DNA of 64,000 bases from Paracoccus tibetensis (GTDB taxonomy: Bacteria; Pseudomonadota; Alphaproteobacteria; Rhodobacterales; Rhodobacteraceae), in assembly GCF_900102505.1 (NCBI RefSeq), contig NZ_FMVT01000009.1, forward strand, positions 62,001 to 126,000. Direction: 5' to 3'. The notes beneath the pieces were generated by a model that searched no databases, had not been told where the DNA came from, and worked only from the letters and a program-made list of their open reading frames with translations. Below, in pieces: positions 1 through 9,400 of this stretch. How positions within the stretch are numbered: position 1 is the first letter of the stretch; each line of letters begins with the position of its first letter. The position numbers were made by a program, and so were the translations under genes.

Positions 1-321
1 ATCCTTGACCGAGGGGTTCTGCCGGGGCAGCAGGATCAGCGCGGCGCGCTGCTGGGGATGGCTGGCCGCAGCCTGCTCGCGGCCGAGCACGGCCTCATCG
101 GGGAGAAGGGGCGCATCGGCCTGACGGAGCAGGTTGTCGACAGGGCGAGGAGCACGAGCGCTGCCGCCATGTCAACGCTTGAGCTGTCGCGAGCCGAGAT
201 CCGCAGCGTCGACGCCTTCGAAACTGCAGCGGCACTGAAGGAAGTCGATGGTCAGCTGGAGACGCTATATGCCGTTACTGCGCGACTTTCGAAGCTGAAG
301 CTCGTGGACTACCTGCGATGA
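1..321 (+). CDS. flgL: Flagellar hook-filament junction protein FlgL, C-terminal part (5' end outside window)
   Basis: The frame is open from base 1 with no stop, so this is the last ~106 residues of a longer protein cut by the window edge. The tail ends ETLYAVTARLSKLKLVDYLR, the helical C-terminal signature of FlgL and flagellin-type axial proteins. FlgL (HAP3) joins the hook (through FlgK) to the flagellin filament outside the cell. Its stop overlaps the flgI start (ATGA at 318-321), which implies translational coupling; flgK-flgL-flgI is a common alphaproteobacterial order. Codon use is less GC-biased than in most of the window. A flagellin C-terminus is the alternative, but the flgI neighbour favours FlgL. 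Confidence 0.72.
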   Translation: MLDRGVLPGQQDQRGALLGMAGRSLLAAEHGLIGEKGRIGLTEQVVDRARSTSAAAMSTLELSRAEIRSVDAFETAAALKEVDGQLETLYAVTARLSKLKLVDYLR

Positions 322-1421
322 GCCGGTTCCTCGCTTGGATCGTCACATTGTGCCTTGTGGTGACGACGGCACACGGCTCGCCTGTCAGGATCAAAGACCT
401 GGCAGAGTTCGATGGGGTGCGCGGGAACGATCTTGTCGGCTATGGGCTCGTCGTTGGTCTGGACGGAACTGGCGACGGCTTTCGGAACGCGCCATTCACC
501 GAGGAGATGCTTGCGGGGCTTCTGGAACGCCTTGGCGTCAACGTGACCGATGAAGCGCTGCGGTCCAAGAACGTCGCAGCGGTCATCGTGACCGCGACGT
601 TGCCGCCCTTCGCCCGCTCGGGAAGCCGGATCTCAGTCGGAGTCTCGGCCATTGGCGACGCCAAGAGCCTGCTCGGCGGGACGCTGGTCATGACACCGTT
701 GAAGGCGGCGGATGGCAACATCTATGCAGTCGCGCAAGGCTCGATCCTGGCAGGCGGTGCATCTGTCAGCGGAGACGCGGCGCGCGCGGTGGACGGGGTT
801 CCGACAACGGGTACGATTCCGGGAGGTGCCCGGGTGGAGCGAGAGGTGGAGTTTGACTTCTCGAGCATCGACAACATCAGGATCGCGCTGCGTAACCCCG
901 ATTTCACCACGGCGGCACGTGTCGAGGACGCGATCAACAGCGACTTCGGCCGCCAGCTTGCGGTCACCATGGACAGCGGAACCGTCATGGTCAGCTTCCG
1001 CAATCTCGGCAGTGTCAATCCGGCGCGCGTCGTCGGACGGATCGAGAACCTTCTGATCGAGCCCGAGGATCGAGCGAAGGTCGTGATCGACCACAAGTCG
1101 GGGACGATCGTTGTCGGCGAGCGGGTGAGGATCTCGCGCGTTGCCGTGTCGCAAGGGAGCCTGACACTGCGGGTCAGCGAGGCTCCGATGGTCTCGCAGC
1201 CGAACCCCTTCGCGGCGGGCGAGACAGTGACCGTGCCGCGCACGGCCGTCGAACTGCGCGAGGAGCCAGGGATCGGCTTTGCGGAGGTCGGAGGGCAGAC
1301 GAGCCTGAGCGACCTGGTGGGCGGACTGAATGCGCTCGGGGTGCGGCCGCGCGACATGATCAGCATCTTGAAATCGATTCATGCCGCCGGCGCGCTGCAC
1401 GCGGATCTTGTAATCGAATGA
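318..1421 (+). CDS. flgI: Flagellar P-ring protein FlgI
   Basis: Encodes 367 aa, the normal length for FlgI, which forms the P-ring around the distal rod in the peptidoglycan layer. A Sec signal peptide (about residues 1-20, ending AHG) precedes the conserved start of the mature protein (RIKDLAEFDGVRGNDLVGYG, then GLVVGLDGTGDG). The C-terminal SLSDLVGGLNALGVRPRDMI is the family's typical end. The start overlaps the flgL stop by four bases. Its usual partners flgH (L-ring) and flgA (P-ring chaperone) lie 48 kb away at 49.6-50.8 kb, so ring synthesis is encoded in two loci. A weak hairpin follows the stop. Confidence 0.95.
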   Translation: MSRFLAWIVTLCLVVTTAHGSPVRIKDLAEFDGVRGNDLVGYGLVVGLDGTGDGFRNAPFTEEMLAGLLERLGVNVTDEALRSKNVAAVIVTATLPPFARSGSRISVGVSAIGDAKSLLGGTLVMTPLKAADGNIYAVAQGSILAGGASVSGDAARAVDGVPTTGTIPGGARVEREVEFDFSSIDNIRIALRNPDFTTAARVEDAINSDFGRQLAVTMDSGTVMVSFRNLGSVNPARVVGRIENLLIEPEDRAKVVIDHKSGTIVVGERVRISRVAVSQGSLTLRVSEAPMVSQPNPFAAGETVTVPRTAVELREEPGIGFAEVGGQTSLSDLVGGLNALGVRPRDMISILKSIHAAGALHADLVIE

Positions 1422-1433
1422 CGGGGCTGGACT

Positions 1434-1455
1434 GGGTGCCGCAGGATTGGCACCC
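1434..1455 (+). terminator. Possible hairpin terminator after flgI
   Basis: GGGTGCC (1434-1440) and GGCACCC (1449-1455) form a 7-bp stem with an 8-nt loop, 12 nt after the flgI stop. No T-run follows, so it may only stabilise the transcript or may be chance. Confidence 0.3.
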
Positions 1456-1840
1456 GGCTTAGACTGCGATCGTCCAGAGGTGGGGAAGCTTCAGCCTGTT
1501 CGAACGGTCGGGCTGTCGTATCCAGCGGATGCGACGGCGTTGAGGTTAACGTTACGTGTTGCAGATCGGAGGCCGCGAATGGTTAGGGGTCAGCCGCTTT
1601 GAGGAAGGTCTCGAGCCCCCGAGCCTTCGGTAGAAGCGTTGCCTCCGTAAGTGGTGAGGCCGACATCGCTGCGGCCGGGGGCGATAGGCTCTTTCGAGCC
1701 GTTCCACGGCAGCTCTTGAGGCGACGAGCAGCGGCCTGATCATCGCAGAGACACGTGCCTGCTGCCAAACGTCTTCACTCGGACTGCATGTGCTGCCCGC
1801 AAGCGCCGCCGCGGATGAGAGCGGCGGCGGCGCAGGTGGA
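1456..1840. other. Gene-poor stretch between flgI and ilvE
   Basis: About 385 nt with no ORF I recognise. Two short overlapping minus-strand frames (1552-1743 and 1583-1768, about 60 codons each) lack a ribosome binding site and match no family I know. Base composition is more mixed than in the flanking ilvE side. It may be a decayed gene end or a rearrangement junction, because the flagellar operon upstream stops abruptly here. Confidence 0.4.
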
Positions 1841-2710
1841 TCAGGCGCGCACCAGCGCCTCGTAGTCGGCGGCGACCTGCCGCGTGATTTGGCCGACCTG
1901 GAAGTGCCAGTCGCCGATCTGGCCCACGGGCGTCACCTCGGCGGCGGTGCCGGTCAGCCAGCACTCGCTGAAACCCTCCAACTCGTCGGGCAGGATGCGG
2001 CGCTCGTGGACGGTGAAGCCCTTGTCCTTGAGCATCTCGATCACGGTCTGGCGGGTGATGCCGTTCAGGAAGCGGTCGGCCAGCGGCGTGTGGATTTCCC
2101 CGTCCTTGACGAAGAAGATATTGGCGCCGGTGGCCTCGGCGACGTAGCCCTCCCAGTCCATGAACAGCGCGTCCGAGCAGCCCTTGGCCTCGGCCGCGTG
2201 CTTGGACATGGTGCAGATCATGTAGAGGCCGGCGGCCTTGGCGGCAGTCGGGATGGTCTCGGGCGAGGGGCGCTTCCACTTGGCGACGTCCAGCTTCGCG
2301 CCCTGCCACTTGGCATCGCCGTAATAGCTGCCCCATTCCCAGGCACAGACGGCCATCCGCACCGGGTTCCGCGAGGCCGACACGCCCATGTCCGGTCCCG
2401 AGCCGCGCCAGGCGACCACGCGGACATAGGCGTTCTCGAAGCCGTTGGCCTTTAGGACCTCTTCCTTGGCGGCGTCGATCTCTTCGGCAGAATAGGGGAT
2501 CGGCATGTCCAGGAGGCGGCCCGACTCGATCAGGCGCAGCGAATGCTCGTGGCTCTTGAAGATCTTGCCGTCATAGCAGCGCTCGCCCTCGAAGACCGAG
2601 CTGGCGTAATGCAGCGCGTGGCTCAGCACATGCACCTTCGCGTCGCGCCACTCGACCAGTTCGCCGTCCATCCAGATCTTGCCGTCGCGATCGTCGTAAG
2701 CCGCCGTCAT
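1841..2710 (-). CDS. ilvE: Branched-chain amino acid aminotransferase
   Basis: Encodes 289 aa of the fold-type IV PLP aminotransferase family, which transfers the amino group between glutamate and the 2-oxo acids of leucine, isoleucine and valine in the cytoplasm. The PLP lysine is K158 in the AKAAGLYMICT segment; the WMDGELVEW start and the CSDALFMDWEGYVAEATGANIFFV segment are typical of BCATs. The frame is open further upstream, but the start at 2710 has a GGAGAA ribosome site 5 nt before it and gives the family's usual N-terminus. It diverges from petP across ~140 bp. Confidence 0.93.
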   Translation of the reverse strand: MTAAYDDRDGKIWMDGELVEWRDAKVHVLSHALHYASSVFEGERCYDGKIFKSHEHSLRLIESGRLLDMPIPYSAEEIDAAKEEVLKANGFENAYVRVVAWRGSGPDMGVSASRNPVRMAVCAWEWGSYYGDAKWQGAKLDVAKWKRPSPETIPTAAKAAGLYMICTMSKHAAEAKGCSDALFMDWEGYVAEATGANIFFVKDGEIHTPLADRFLNGITRQTVIEMLKDKGFTVHERRILPDELEGFSECWLTGTAAEVTPVGQIGDWHFQVGQITRQVAADYEALVRA

Positions 2711-2786
2711 CTTGTTCTCCGTCCGCCGCCCCTTTTGCGATTCTTGCGTTCTGCGAGGCAGGATTGGCAATTTGTTACGCAAGCTC

Positions 2787-2814
2787 TTGACGGCTAGCAA
2801 TCGAAGCGTAGAAA
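2787..2814 (+). promoter_or_regulatory. Candidate sigma-70 promoter for petP-petR
   Basis: TTGACG (2787-2792) and TAGAAA (2809-2814) are separated by 16 bp, about 38 bp before petP. The short dyad CAAG-CT-CTTG (2780-2789) overlaps the -35 box and could be an operator for the adjacent MarR-type protein. Called from consensus only. Confidence 0.35.
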
Positions 2815-2851
2815 GTCAACAACGCTGCCATATGACGCGAAAGGGCTGGAA

Positions 2852-3370
2852 ATGCAGGAAAAGGCGCGGATCCAGACGATGGTGGGCGAGGATCTGCTGT
2901 TCCTGACGGACGACCAGCTGCGGCGCGGGATCGAGGCGATGTTCTTCGCCTACCGCGCCTTCACCGCCGATCCCGACATGATCCTGGGCGAGATGGACTA
3001 TGGCCGCGCCCATCACCGCGCGCTGCATTTCATCAACCGCGAGCCGGGGCTGACTGTCACGGCGCTGCTGGCGGTGCTGGGCGTCACGAAGCAGTCTCTG
3101 AACCGCGTGCTGCGGACGCTGATCGAGGACGGGCTGGTGGAAAGCCGCATCGGCCGGCGCGACCGGCGCGAGCGGCAGCTGCACCTGACGCAGCAGGGCA
3201 CCGCGCTGGAGCGGCGCCTGTCCGAGGCGCAGCGGGCGCGGATGCGAGCCGCCTATCGCAAGGCAGGGCCGCAGGCGGTCAGCGGCTTCCGCCAGGTGCT
3301 GGAGGCGATGATGGACCCCGAGACGCGGGCGCAGTATCAGGCCATGAAGGAACTGCCCGAGGATCGCTGA
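2852..3370 (+). CDS. petP: MarR-family transcriptional regulator (PetP-like)
   Basis: Encodes 172 aa with a central MarR winged helix: the HTH is around residues 65-90 (GLTVTALLAVLGVTKQSLNR) and the wing around 95-110 (SRIGRRDRRERQL). A helical N-terminal extension and a C-terminal dimerisation helix flank it. It starts at an ATG 6 nt after a purine-rich AAGGGCTGG stretch and ends 6 nt before petR, so the two are co-transcribed. The MarR/OmpR pair next to ilvE matches petP-petR of Rhodobacter capsulatus, described as affecting cytochrome bc1 expression. The pet structural genes are not next to it here. The family assignment is firm; the symbol rests on synteny. Confidence 0.8.
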   Translation: MQEKARIQTMVGEDLLFLTDDQLRRGIEAMFFAYRAFTADPDMILGEMDYGRAHHRALHFINREPGLTVTALLAVLGVTKQSLNRVLRTLIEDGLVESRIGRRDRRERQLHLTQQGTALERRLSEAQRARMRAAYRKAGPQAVSGFRQVLEAMMDPETRAQYQAMKELPEDR

Positions 3371-3376
3371 GACCCC

Positions 3377-4084
3377 ATGACCACGCCGGACGCCCATATC
3401 CTGATCGTCGATGACGACGAACGCATCCGGTCCCTGCTGGGGCGCTTCCTGCGCAAGAGCGGCTACATGGTCAGCATGGCGCGCGACGCCGCGCAGGCCC
3501 GGCGGTTGTTGGCGGGGCTAGAGTTCGACCTGATCGTGCTGGACGTGATGATGCCGGGCGAGGACGGGCTGTCGCTGACGCGGGACCTGCGCAAGCGGCT
3601 GGACACGCCGATCCTGCTGCTGACGGCCAAGGGCGAGATCGAGGACCGGATCAGCGGGCTCGAAAGCGGCGCGGACGACTATCTGCCCAAGCCCTTCGAG
3701 CCGCGCGAGCTGCTGCTGCGCATCGCCGCGATCCTGCGCCGCGTGCCGGCGCTGGAAGTCGCGCAGCCGAAGTTCCTGACGCTCGGCGCGCTGCGCTATG
3801 ACACCGAAAAGGGCGAGCTGTGGAACGGCGACGCCCCCCTGCGCCTGACCGGCACCGAGCAGGCTCTGCTGCGGCGCCTGGCCGCCAGCCGGGGCCACGC
3901 GGTCAGCCGCGCCGAGCTGATCGACGACCTGGGTCGCGGCGGGCAGGGCGAGGAGGCCGAGAACAGCGAGCGCGCCATCGACGTGCAGATCACGCGCCTG
4001 CGCCGCAAAATCGAGGCGGACCCGCGCGAGCCGCGCTTCCTGCAGACCGTCCGCGGCACCGGCTACATGCTGGTGGTGGACTAG
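3377..4084 (+). CDS. petR: OmpR-family response regulator (PetR-like)
   Basis: Encodes 235 aa. The receiver domain (about 6-125) has the acidic pocket D12-D14, phosphoacceptor D56 (LIVLDVMMPGEDG), T83 and K105 (YLPKPFEP). The OmpR/PhoB winged helix (about 135-235) ends in the typical TVRGTGYML. It follows the MarR gene by 6 nt. No histidine kinase gene is adjacent, so its phosphodonor must be encoded elsewhere or PetR works without one. Identification as PetR is by gene order with petP and ilvE. Confidence 0.88.
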   Translation: MTTPDAHILIVDDDERIRSLLGRFLRKSGYMVSMARDAAQARRLLAGLEFDLIVLDVMMPGEDGLSLTRDLRKRLDTPILLLTAKGEIEDRISGLESGADDYLPKPFEPRELLLRIAAILRRVPALEVAQPKFLTLGALRYDTEKGELWNGDAPLRLTGTEQALLRRLAASRGHAVSRAELIDDLGRGGQGEEAENSERAIDVQITRLRRKIEADPREPRFLQTVRGTGYMLVVD

Positions 4085-4113
4085 GGGCGGGCCGCGGCCT
4101 AGCCTCTGCCCGC

Positions 4114-4953
4114 ATGGACGGATCGCCCACATATCGCGAAGACGAGCTGGACGCCGAGGTCGCGCTGGCCCTGCTGGAATGGCAGCTCGAGATGGGCGTC
4201 GACGTGCCCGTGCTCGACGCGCCGTTGGACCGGTTCGAGCTGCCCGCCCGGCTCGATCCGCCGGCGCCGGCGGCCGCGCCCGCGCCGATGGCGGCGCCCG
4301 TGGCCGCCGCCGCTGCCATGCCCGCCGCCGCGGATGATCTGTCCGCTCGTATCGCCGAAGCCGAGGCCCTTGCCGCGGCCGCAGGCAGCCTCGAGGCGCT
4401 GGCCGCGGCGCAGGAGGCTTTCGACGGGATCGAGCTGAAGAAGGGCGCCCGCCGCTTCTGCTGCGCCGACGGCCGGCCCGGCGCCCGCGTGCTGATCCTC
4501 GGCGACGCGCCGGGCGATGACGAGGACAGCCAGGGCCGTCCCTTCGTCGGGCGCGCCGGGCAGATGCTGGACAAGATGTTTGCCGCGATCGGCCTTGCGC
4601 GCGATTCGGTTGATGCCGAGCGCGCGCTCTACATCACGAACACGCTTTGCTGGCGTCCGCCCGGCAATCGCGACCCCTCGGCCGATGAAATTGCCGTGAG
4701 CCTGCCCTTCCTGCGCCGCCAGATCGAGCTTGCCGGCCCCGATCTGATCGTGCTGATGGGCAATGCCGCCTGCCAGGCGGGCATCGGCCAGCAGGGCATC
4801 ATGCGCCTGCGCGGCCAGTGGGTGCAGGCCTTCGGGCGCCCGGCGCTGCCGATGATGCCCCCGAGCTACCTGCTGGCGAACCCGCCCGCCAAGCGCGAGG
4901 CATGGGGCGACCTGTTGTCGCTGGCGGAACGGCTGGAAGCGCTTTCCGTTTAG
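4114..4953 (+). CDS. Uracil-DNA glycosylase superfamily protein, divergent family-4-like
   Basis: Encodes 279 aa. An acidic/Ala-Pro-rich N-terminal arm (1-100) precedes a UDG domain (~105-275). Family-4 landmarks are visible: DAPGDDEDSQGRPFVGRAG (131-149), YITNTLCWRPPGNRDP and the C-terminal SYLLANPPAKREAW. Key positions deviate from the consensus I know: GEAPG is GDAPG (D131), the HPAYLL motif is PPSYLL (no His at 249), and the fourth iron-sulfur Cys position appears to be Ser196. Base-excision activity is therefore uncertain; it may be an inactive or repurposed paralogue. An upstream-extended frame overlaps petR, and the ATG at 4114 clears it. It lies 29 nt after petR, probably in the same operon. 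Confidence 0.78.
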   Translation: MDGSPTYREDELDAEVALALLEWQLEMGVDVPVLDAPLDRFELPARLDPPAPAAAPAPMAAPVAAAAAMPAAADDLSARIAEAEALAAAAGSLEALAAAQEAFDGIELKKGARRFCCADGRPGARVLILGDAPGDDEDSQGRPFVGRAGQMLDKMFAAIGLARDSVDAERALYITNTLCWRPPGNRDPSADEIAVSLPFLRRQIELAGPDLIVLMGNAACQAGIGQQGIMRLRGQWVQAFGRPALPMMPPSYLLANPPAKREAWGDLLSLAERLEALSV

Positions 4954-5009
4954 CCTTCGGTTCCGCATCATGCGCCAGACCGGAACAACGGACAGGTGGA
5001 CCTGCCTCC

Positions 5010-6422
5010 ATGCGCTTTCTCACCCGCAGCCTCGCCGGGCTGTTCCTGACATTCCTGACCTTCGGCCTGCTGTTTCTGGCCGTCTTCCAGCTGTGGCAGG
5101 CGGTCGAGCAGCGGCGCGCGGGCGGGGGTCCGGCCCGTGCCCCGGCCGAGCAGGTCTATTCGGCGCGCCTGCTGACTGTCGAGCCCGGCGAGGTGCAGCC
5201 CCTGATGCGCGTCTTCGGCACGATCCAGTCGCGTCGCCAGCTCGAGCTGCGGGCCGGGGCGGCGGGGCAGATCGTCTATCTCGACGAGGCGATGTTCGAG
5301 GGCGGCACGGTCTCGGCGGGCCAGGTGCTGGTGCGGATCGACCCCTCGGCCGCGCAGGCGGCGCTGGAAAGCCGCGAGGCCGAGCGGGCCGATGCCGAGG
5401 GCACGCTGGCCGACGCCCGGCGCAGCGTCACCATCGCCGCCGCTGACCTGGCCGCCGCCGAGCGTCAGTTCGAGCTGCGCGAGGCCGCCGCCACGCGCCA
5501 GAGGGACCTCAGCGGCCGCGGCCTAGGCACCAGCACCGAGCGCGAGGCGACGGAACTGGCCGCCTCGACAGCCGAGCAGGCCGTCATCTCGCGGCGTGCG
5601 GCTTTGGCCGATGCCGAAAGCGCCATCACCGCCGCCGAAAACGCGCTGCGCCGCGCCGACATTGCCTTGGCCGAGGCGCGCCGGGCGCTGGCCGATACCG
5701 AGATCCGCGCCGGCTTCGACGGCCGGGTGACCGCGGTCTCGGCCGTCGAGGGCGGGCTGGTCAGCCTGAACGAGCAGCTCGCCAGCATCATCGATCCGAC
5801 GGCGCTTGAGGTGCAGATCCCGCTGTCGCTGGACCAGTTCGCCCGGCTCGTTGCCGGCGGCCGGCAGATCCAGGGCACGCCGGTGACGGTGGTGCTGGAC
5901 GGCACCTCCGGCCGGCTCTCGGCCGAGGCGGTGCTGGACCGCGCCGCCGCCTCGGTCGCCGAGGGCGGCAGCGGCCGCATCGTCTTCGCCCGCGTGACCG
6001 AGGGGCCTGAGGCGCTGCGCCCGGGCGACTTCGTGCGCGCCGAGATCGCCGAGCCGGTGCTGGCCGATGCCGCGCTGATCCCCTCGGCCGCGGTCGGCGG
6101 CGATGGCGCGGTGCTGGTCGTGGACGAGGATGACCGCCTTCTCGCGCAGCCGGTCGAGGTGCTGCGGCGGCAGGGCGACGACGTGGTGATCGCGGTTCCC
6201 GCGGCGCTCGCCGGGGCGCGCATCGTGGCCGAGCGGGCGCCGCAACTGGGCACCGGCATCCGCGTGCGGGACGCGGCCGAGGGCGAACCTGCCGCCGGCG
6301 CCGCACCCAGCGGGCCGCCCGGCACCGACGCCTCGGCCCGGCGCGGGGGGACAGCCTCGGACGGGGCGGCGGGGCCCGCACCGGCGGCGCAGCAGGCGCA
6401 GCGCGAGGCCGGTCGTGGCTGA
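5010..6422 (+). CDS. RND efflux membrane-fusion (periplasmic adaptor) protein
   Basis: Encodes 470 aa. An N-terminal membrane anchor (about 8-30, LAGLFLTFLTFGLLFLAVF) is followed by a split lipoyl domain (around 75-115), a long Ala/Glu/Arg-rich coiled coil (about 118-230), the second lipoyl half (ADTEIRAGFDGRV) and beta-barrel domains. The C-terminal ~50 residues are a low-complexity Gly/Ala/Pro tail. It links an inner-membrane RND pump to an outer-membrane channel. It overlaps the pump gene by 8 nt, so both are made together; no TolC-like gene is nearby. The start at 5010 gives the anchor at the N-terminus; a longer open frame would run into the previous gene. Confidence 0.88.
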   Translation: MRFLTRSLAGLFLTFLTFGLLFLAVFQLWQAVEQRRAGGGPARAPAEQVYSARLLTVEPGEVQPLMRVFGTIQSRRQLELRAGAAGQIVYLDEAMFEGGTVSAGQVLVRIDPSAAQAALESREAERADAEGTLADARRSVTIAAADLAAAERQFELREAAATRQRDLSGRGLGTSTEREATELAASTAEQAVISRRAALADAESAITAAENALRRADIALAEARRALADTEIRAGFDGRVTAVSAVEGGLVSLNEQLASIIDPTALEVQIPLSLDQFARLVAGGRQIQGTPVTVVLDGTSGRLSAEAVLDRAAASVAEGGSGRIVFARVTEGPEALRPGDFVRAEIAEPVLADAALIPSAAVGGDGAVLVVDEDDRLLAQPVEVLRRQGDDVVIAVPAALAGARIVAERAPQLGTGIRVRDAAEGEPAAGAAPSGPPGTDASARRGGTASDGAAGPAPAAQQAQREAGRG

Positions 6423-9400
6423 GGGTCCGGCGCCGGGCCGGGGCATCCTGTCGCTGTTCGTGCGCCACCGGACGCTGGCGAACCTTGTCCTGCTGGTGAT
6501 GGTGGTGGCGGGGCTCTATGCCGCGCCGAAGCTGCGCGCGCAGTTCTTCCCCGACAGCGTCGTGCAGGAAATCGACGTCAACGTCCGGTGGGACGGGGCG
6601 GGCGCCGATGACGTGGACCAGTCCGTCGTGGCGGTGCTGGAGCCGGCGCTGATGGGGGTCGAGGGCGTCGCGCTGACCACCTCGCAGGCGACGCAGGGCT
6701 CGGCCCGCGTGCGGATGGAGTTCGAGCCGGGCTGGGACATGTCCCGCGCCATGTCCGAGGTCGAGGCCGCCATCGCCGGCGCCGGCGACCTGCCCGAGGG
6801 GACCGAAGACCCGCAGATCAGCCGCCGCGCCTGGCGCGACCGGGTCGCGGACGTGGTGATCGCCGGCCCGGTCGGGCTGGACCAGCTGGGCCGGATCGCG
6901 GACGATCTGTCGAACCGACTCTATGCCCGCGGGGTGACGCGGCTGACCGTGACGGGACTGACCGCGCCCGAGACGCTGGTCGAGCTGCGCATGACCGATC
7001 TCGTCCGCCACGACGTCACGATGGAGGAGGTGGCCAGCGTCATCGCCGCGGCCGCCGCCGCCACCCCTGCGGGCGATGTCGCCTCGGGCGCGGCGCGGGT
7101 GCGCACGGGCGCCGAGACGCGCAGCCCCGCGGCCGTCGCCGCGCTGGTGCTGAAGGCGCTGCCGGACGGCTCGCAGCTGACCGTCGGCGACGTGGCCGAG
7201 GTCCGCGGCTCGGGCATCGACCGCGAGACGGCCTATTTCGTCGCCGGCAACCCCGCCGTCATGGTGGGGGTCGAGCGCAGCGCCTCGGGCGACGCGATCG
7301 GCATGCAGCGCGACGTCGAGGCGGTGGTGGCCGAGATGGCCTCCGCGCTGCCCGCCGGCGTCGAGATGGAACTGGTCCGCGCCCGGGCCGAGCAGATCTC
7401 GGCCCGGCTGACGCTGCTTCTGGACAACGCGCTTCTGGGCCTCGGGCTGGTGCTGGGGCTGCTGTTCCTGTTCCTCAATGCCCGCACCGCGATCTGGGTC
7501 GCGGCGGGCATCCCGGCGGCGCTGCTGGCCGCCGTCGCGCTAATGTATGCCTTCGGCATGACGATCAACATGATCTCGCTGTTCGCGCTGATCCTGACGC
7601 TCGGGATCATCGTGGACGATGCGATCGTCGTGGGCGAGCATGCCGACTACCGCCACCGCAAGCTGGGCGAGCCGCCCAAGGTCGCGGCCGAGCGGGCGGC
7701 GCAGCGGATGAGCGCGCCGGTCATCTCGTCCACGCTGACGACGGTCATCGCCTTTGCCGGCCTCGTGATGATCGGCGGGCGCTTCGGCACGATGGTGGGC
7801 GACATCCCCTGGACGGTGATCCTGGTGCTGGCCGCCTCGCTGGTCGAGTGTTTCCTCGTGCTGCCGAACCACATGGCCCATGCGCTGGCGAACTCGGCCA
7901 AGGTTCGCTGGTATGACCGCCCCTCGCAATTCGTGAACCACTGGCTCGACCGCTTCGTGCTGCACGTGATCCGGCCGGTGACGCGGGCGCTGCTGGCCTT
8001 CCGCTACCCTGCCATCGCGCTGACGGTGGTGGGCCTGTCGTGGTCGGTGGCGACTCTGGCGACGGGCACCGTGCCCTGGCGCTTCTTCGACGCGCCCGAG
8101 CAGGGCAGCGTGACCGGCAACTTCGCGATGCTGCCGGGCGCGAGTCGCGAGGACACGCTGCGCGTCATGAACGGCGTGCAGGCGGCCGTGGACCGCGTCG
8201 CCGCGGAATACGAGGCGGAATACGGCATCAACCCGATCGTGCATTCCATGACCATCCTCGGCGGCAATTCCGGCCGCCCCCTGCCGGGCGCCGAGACGAA
8301 GGAGCCGGACCTCCTGGGCGCAGTGCAGATCGAGCTGATCGACCCCGACTACCGCCCCTATTCCAGCTTCGAGCTGGTCGCCGCGCTCCAGGACGCCATG
8401 CCGACCGACCCGCGGCTCGAGACGATCAGCTTCCGCGGCTTCCGCTCGGGGCCGGGGGGCGACGCGATCTCGGTCCGCATGACCGGCGCGGATGCGGCGA
8501 CGCTGAAGGAGGCGGCCGAGGCGCTGAAGCTGCGGCTGGCCGCCTTCCCCGAAGTCTCGGCGCTGGAAGACAGCATGGACTACGACAAGGACGAGCTGGC
8601 GCTGAACCTGACCGCGCAGGGCGAGGCGCTCGGCTTCACCACGCAGGGCCTCGCGCGCGAGCTGCGCCAGCGGCTCGGCGGGATCGAGGCGGCGACCTTC
8701 CCTGTCGGCACCCGCACCGGCGCGATCACGGTCGAGCTGCCCGAGGACGAGCGGCGCGGCGATTTCCTGGACCGGATGGTGATGCGGACGGCCTCGGGGC
8801 AGTGGGTGCCGCTGGCCGACATCGTGACGGTGGACACTGCGGCAGGCTTCTCCGTCGTGCGGCGCGAGAATGGCGAGCGGATGATCTCGGTCACCGGGGA
8901 CATCGCCGACGACGATCCGGCCCGCGCGGCCGAGATCACGCAGATCCTGCAGGCCGAGCTGATGCCGCAGATCGCGGCCGAGTTCGGCATCAACTACGAC
9001 GTGACCGGCCTCGCCGAGCAGGAGCAAGAGTTCCTGGGCGACGCGCTGTCCGGTTTCGCGCTGGCGCTGGTCGGGATCTACATGGTGCTGGCCTGGATCT
9101 TCGCCAGCTGGACGCGGCCCCTGGTGGTGATGTCGGTCATTCCCTTCGGCCTCATCGGCGCGGTCTGGGGGCACCATGTCTGGCAGTTGCCGATGACCAT
9201 GTTCTCGATCGTCGGGCTGATCGGCATGTCGGGGATCATCATCAACGACTCGATCGTGCTGATCTCGACCATCGACGAATACGCCAAGGACCGGGGGCTG
9301 CGCCCCGCCATCATGGACGCGGTCGCCGACCGGTTCCGCCCGGTGCTGCTGACCACGGCAACGACGGTCCTGGGCCTCGCGCCGCTGCTCTACGAGCGGT

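Noticed and set aside
58..321. Stand-alone 87-aa gene at the left edge
   Set aside because: The frame is open to base 1 and ends like FlgL, so it is a cut gene rather than a small one.
1552..1768. Two ~60-codon minus-strand frames between flgI and ilvE
   Set aside because: No ribosome site, no family resemblance and overlapping each other; kept only as part of the gene-poor stretch.
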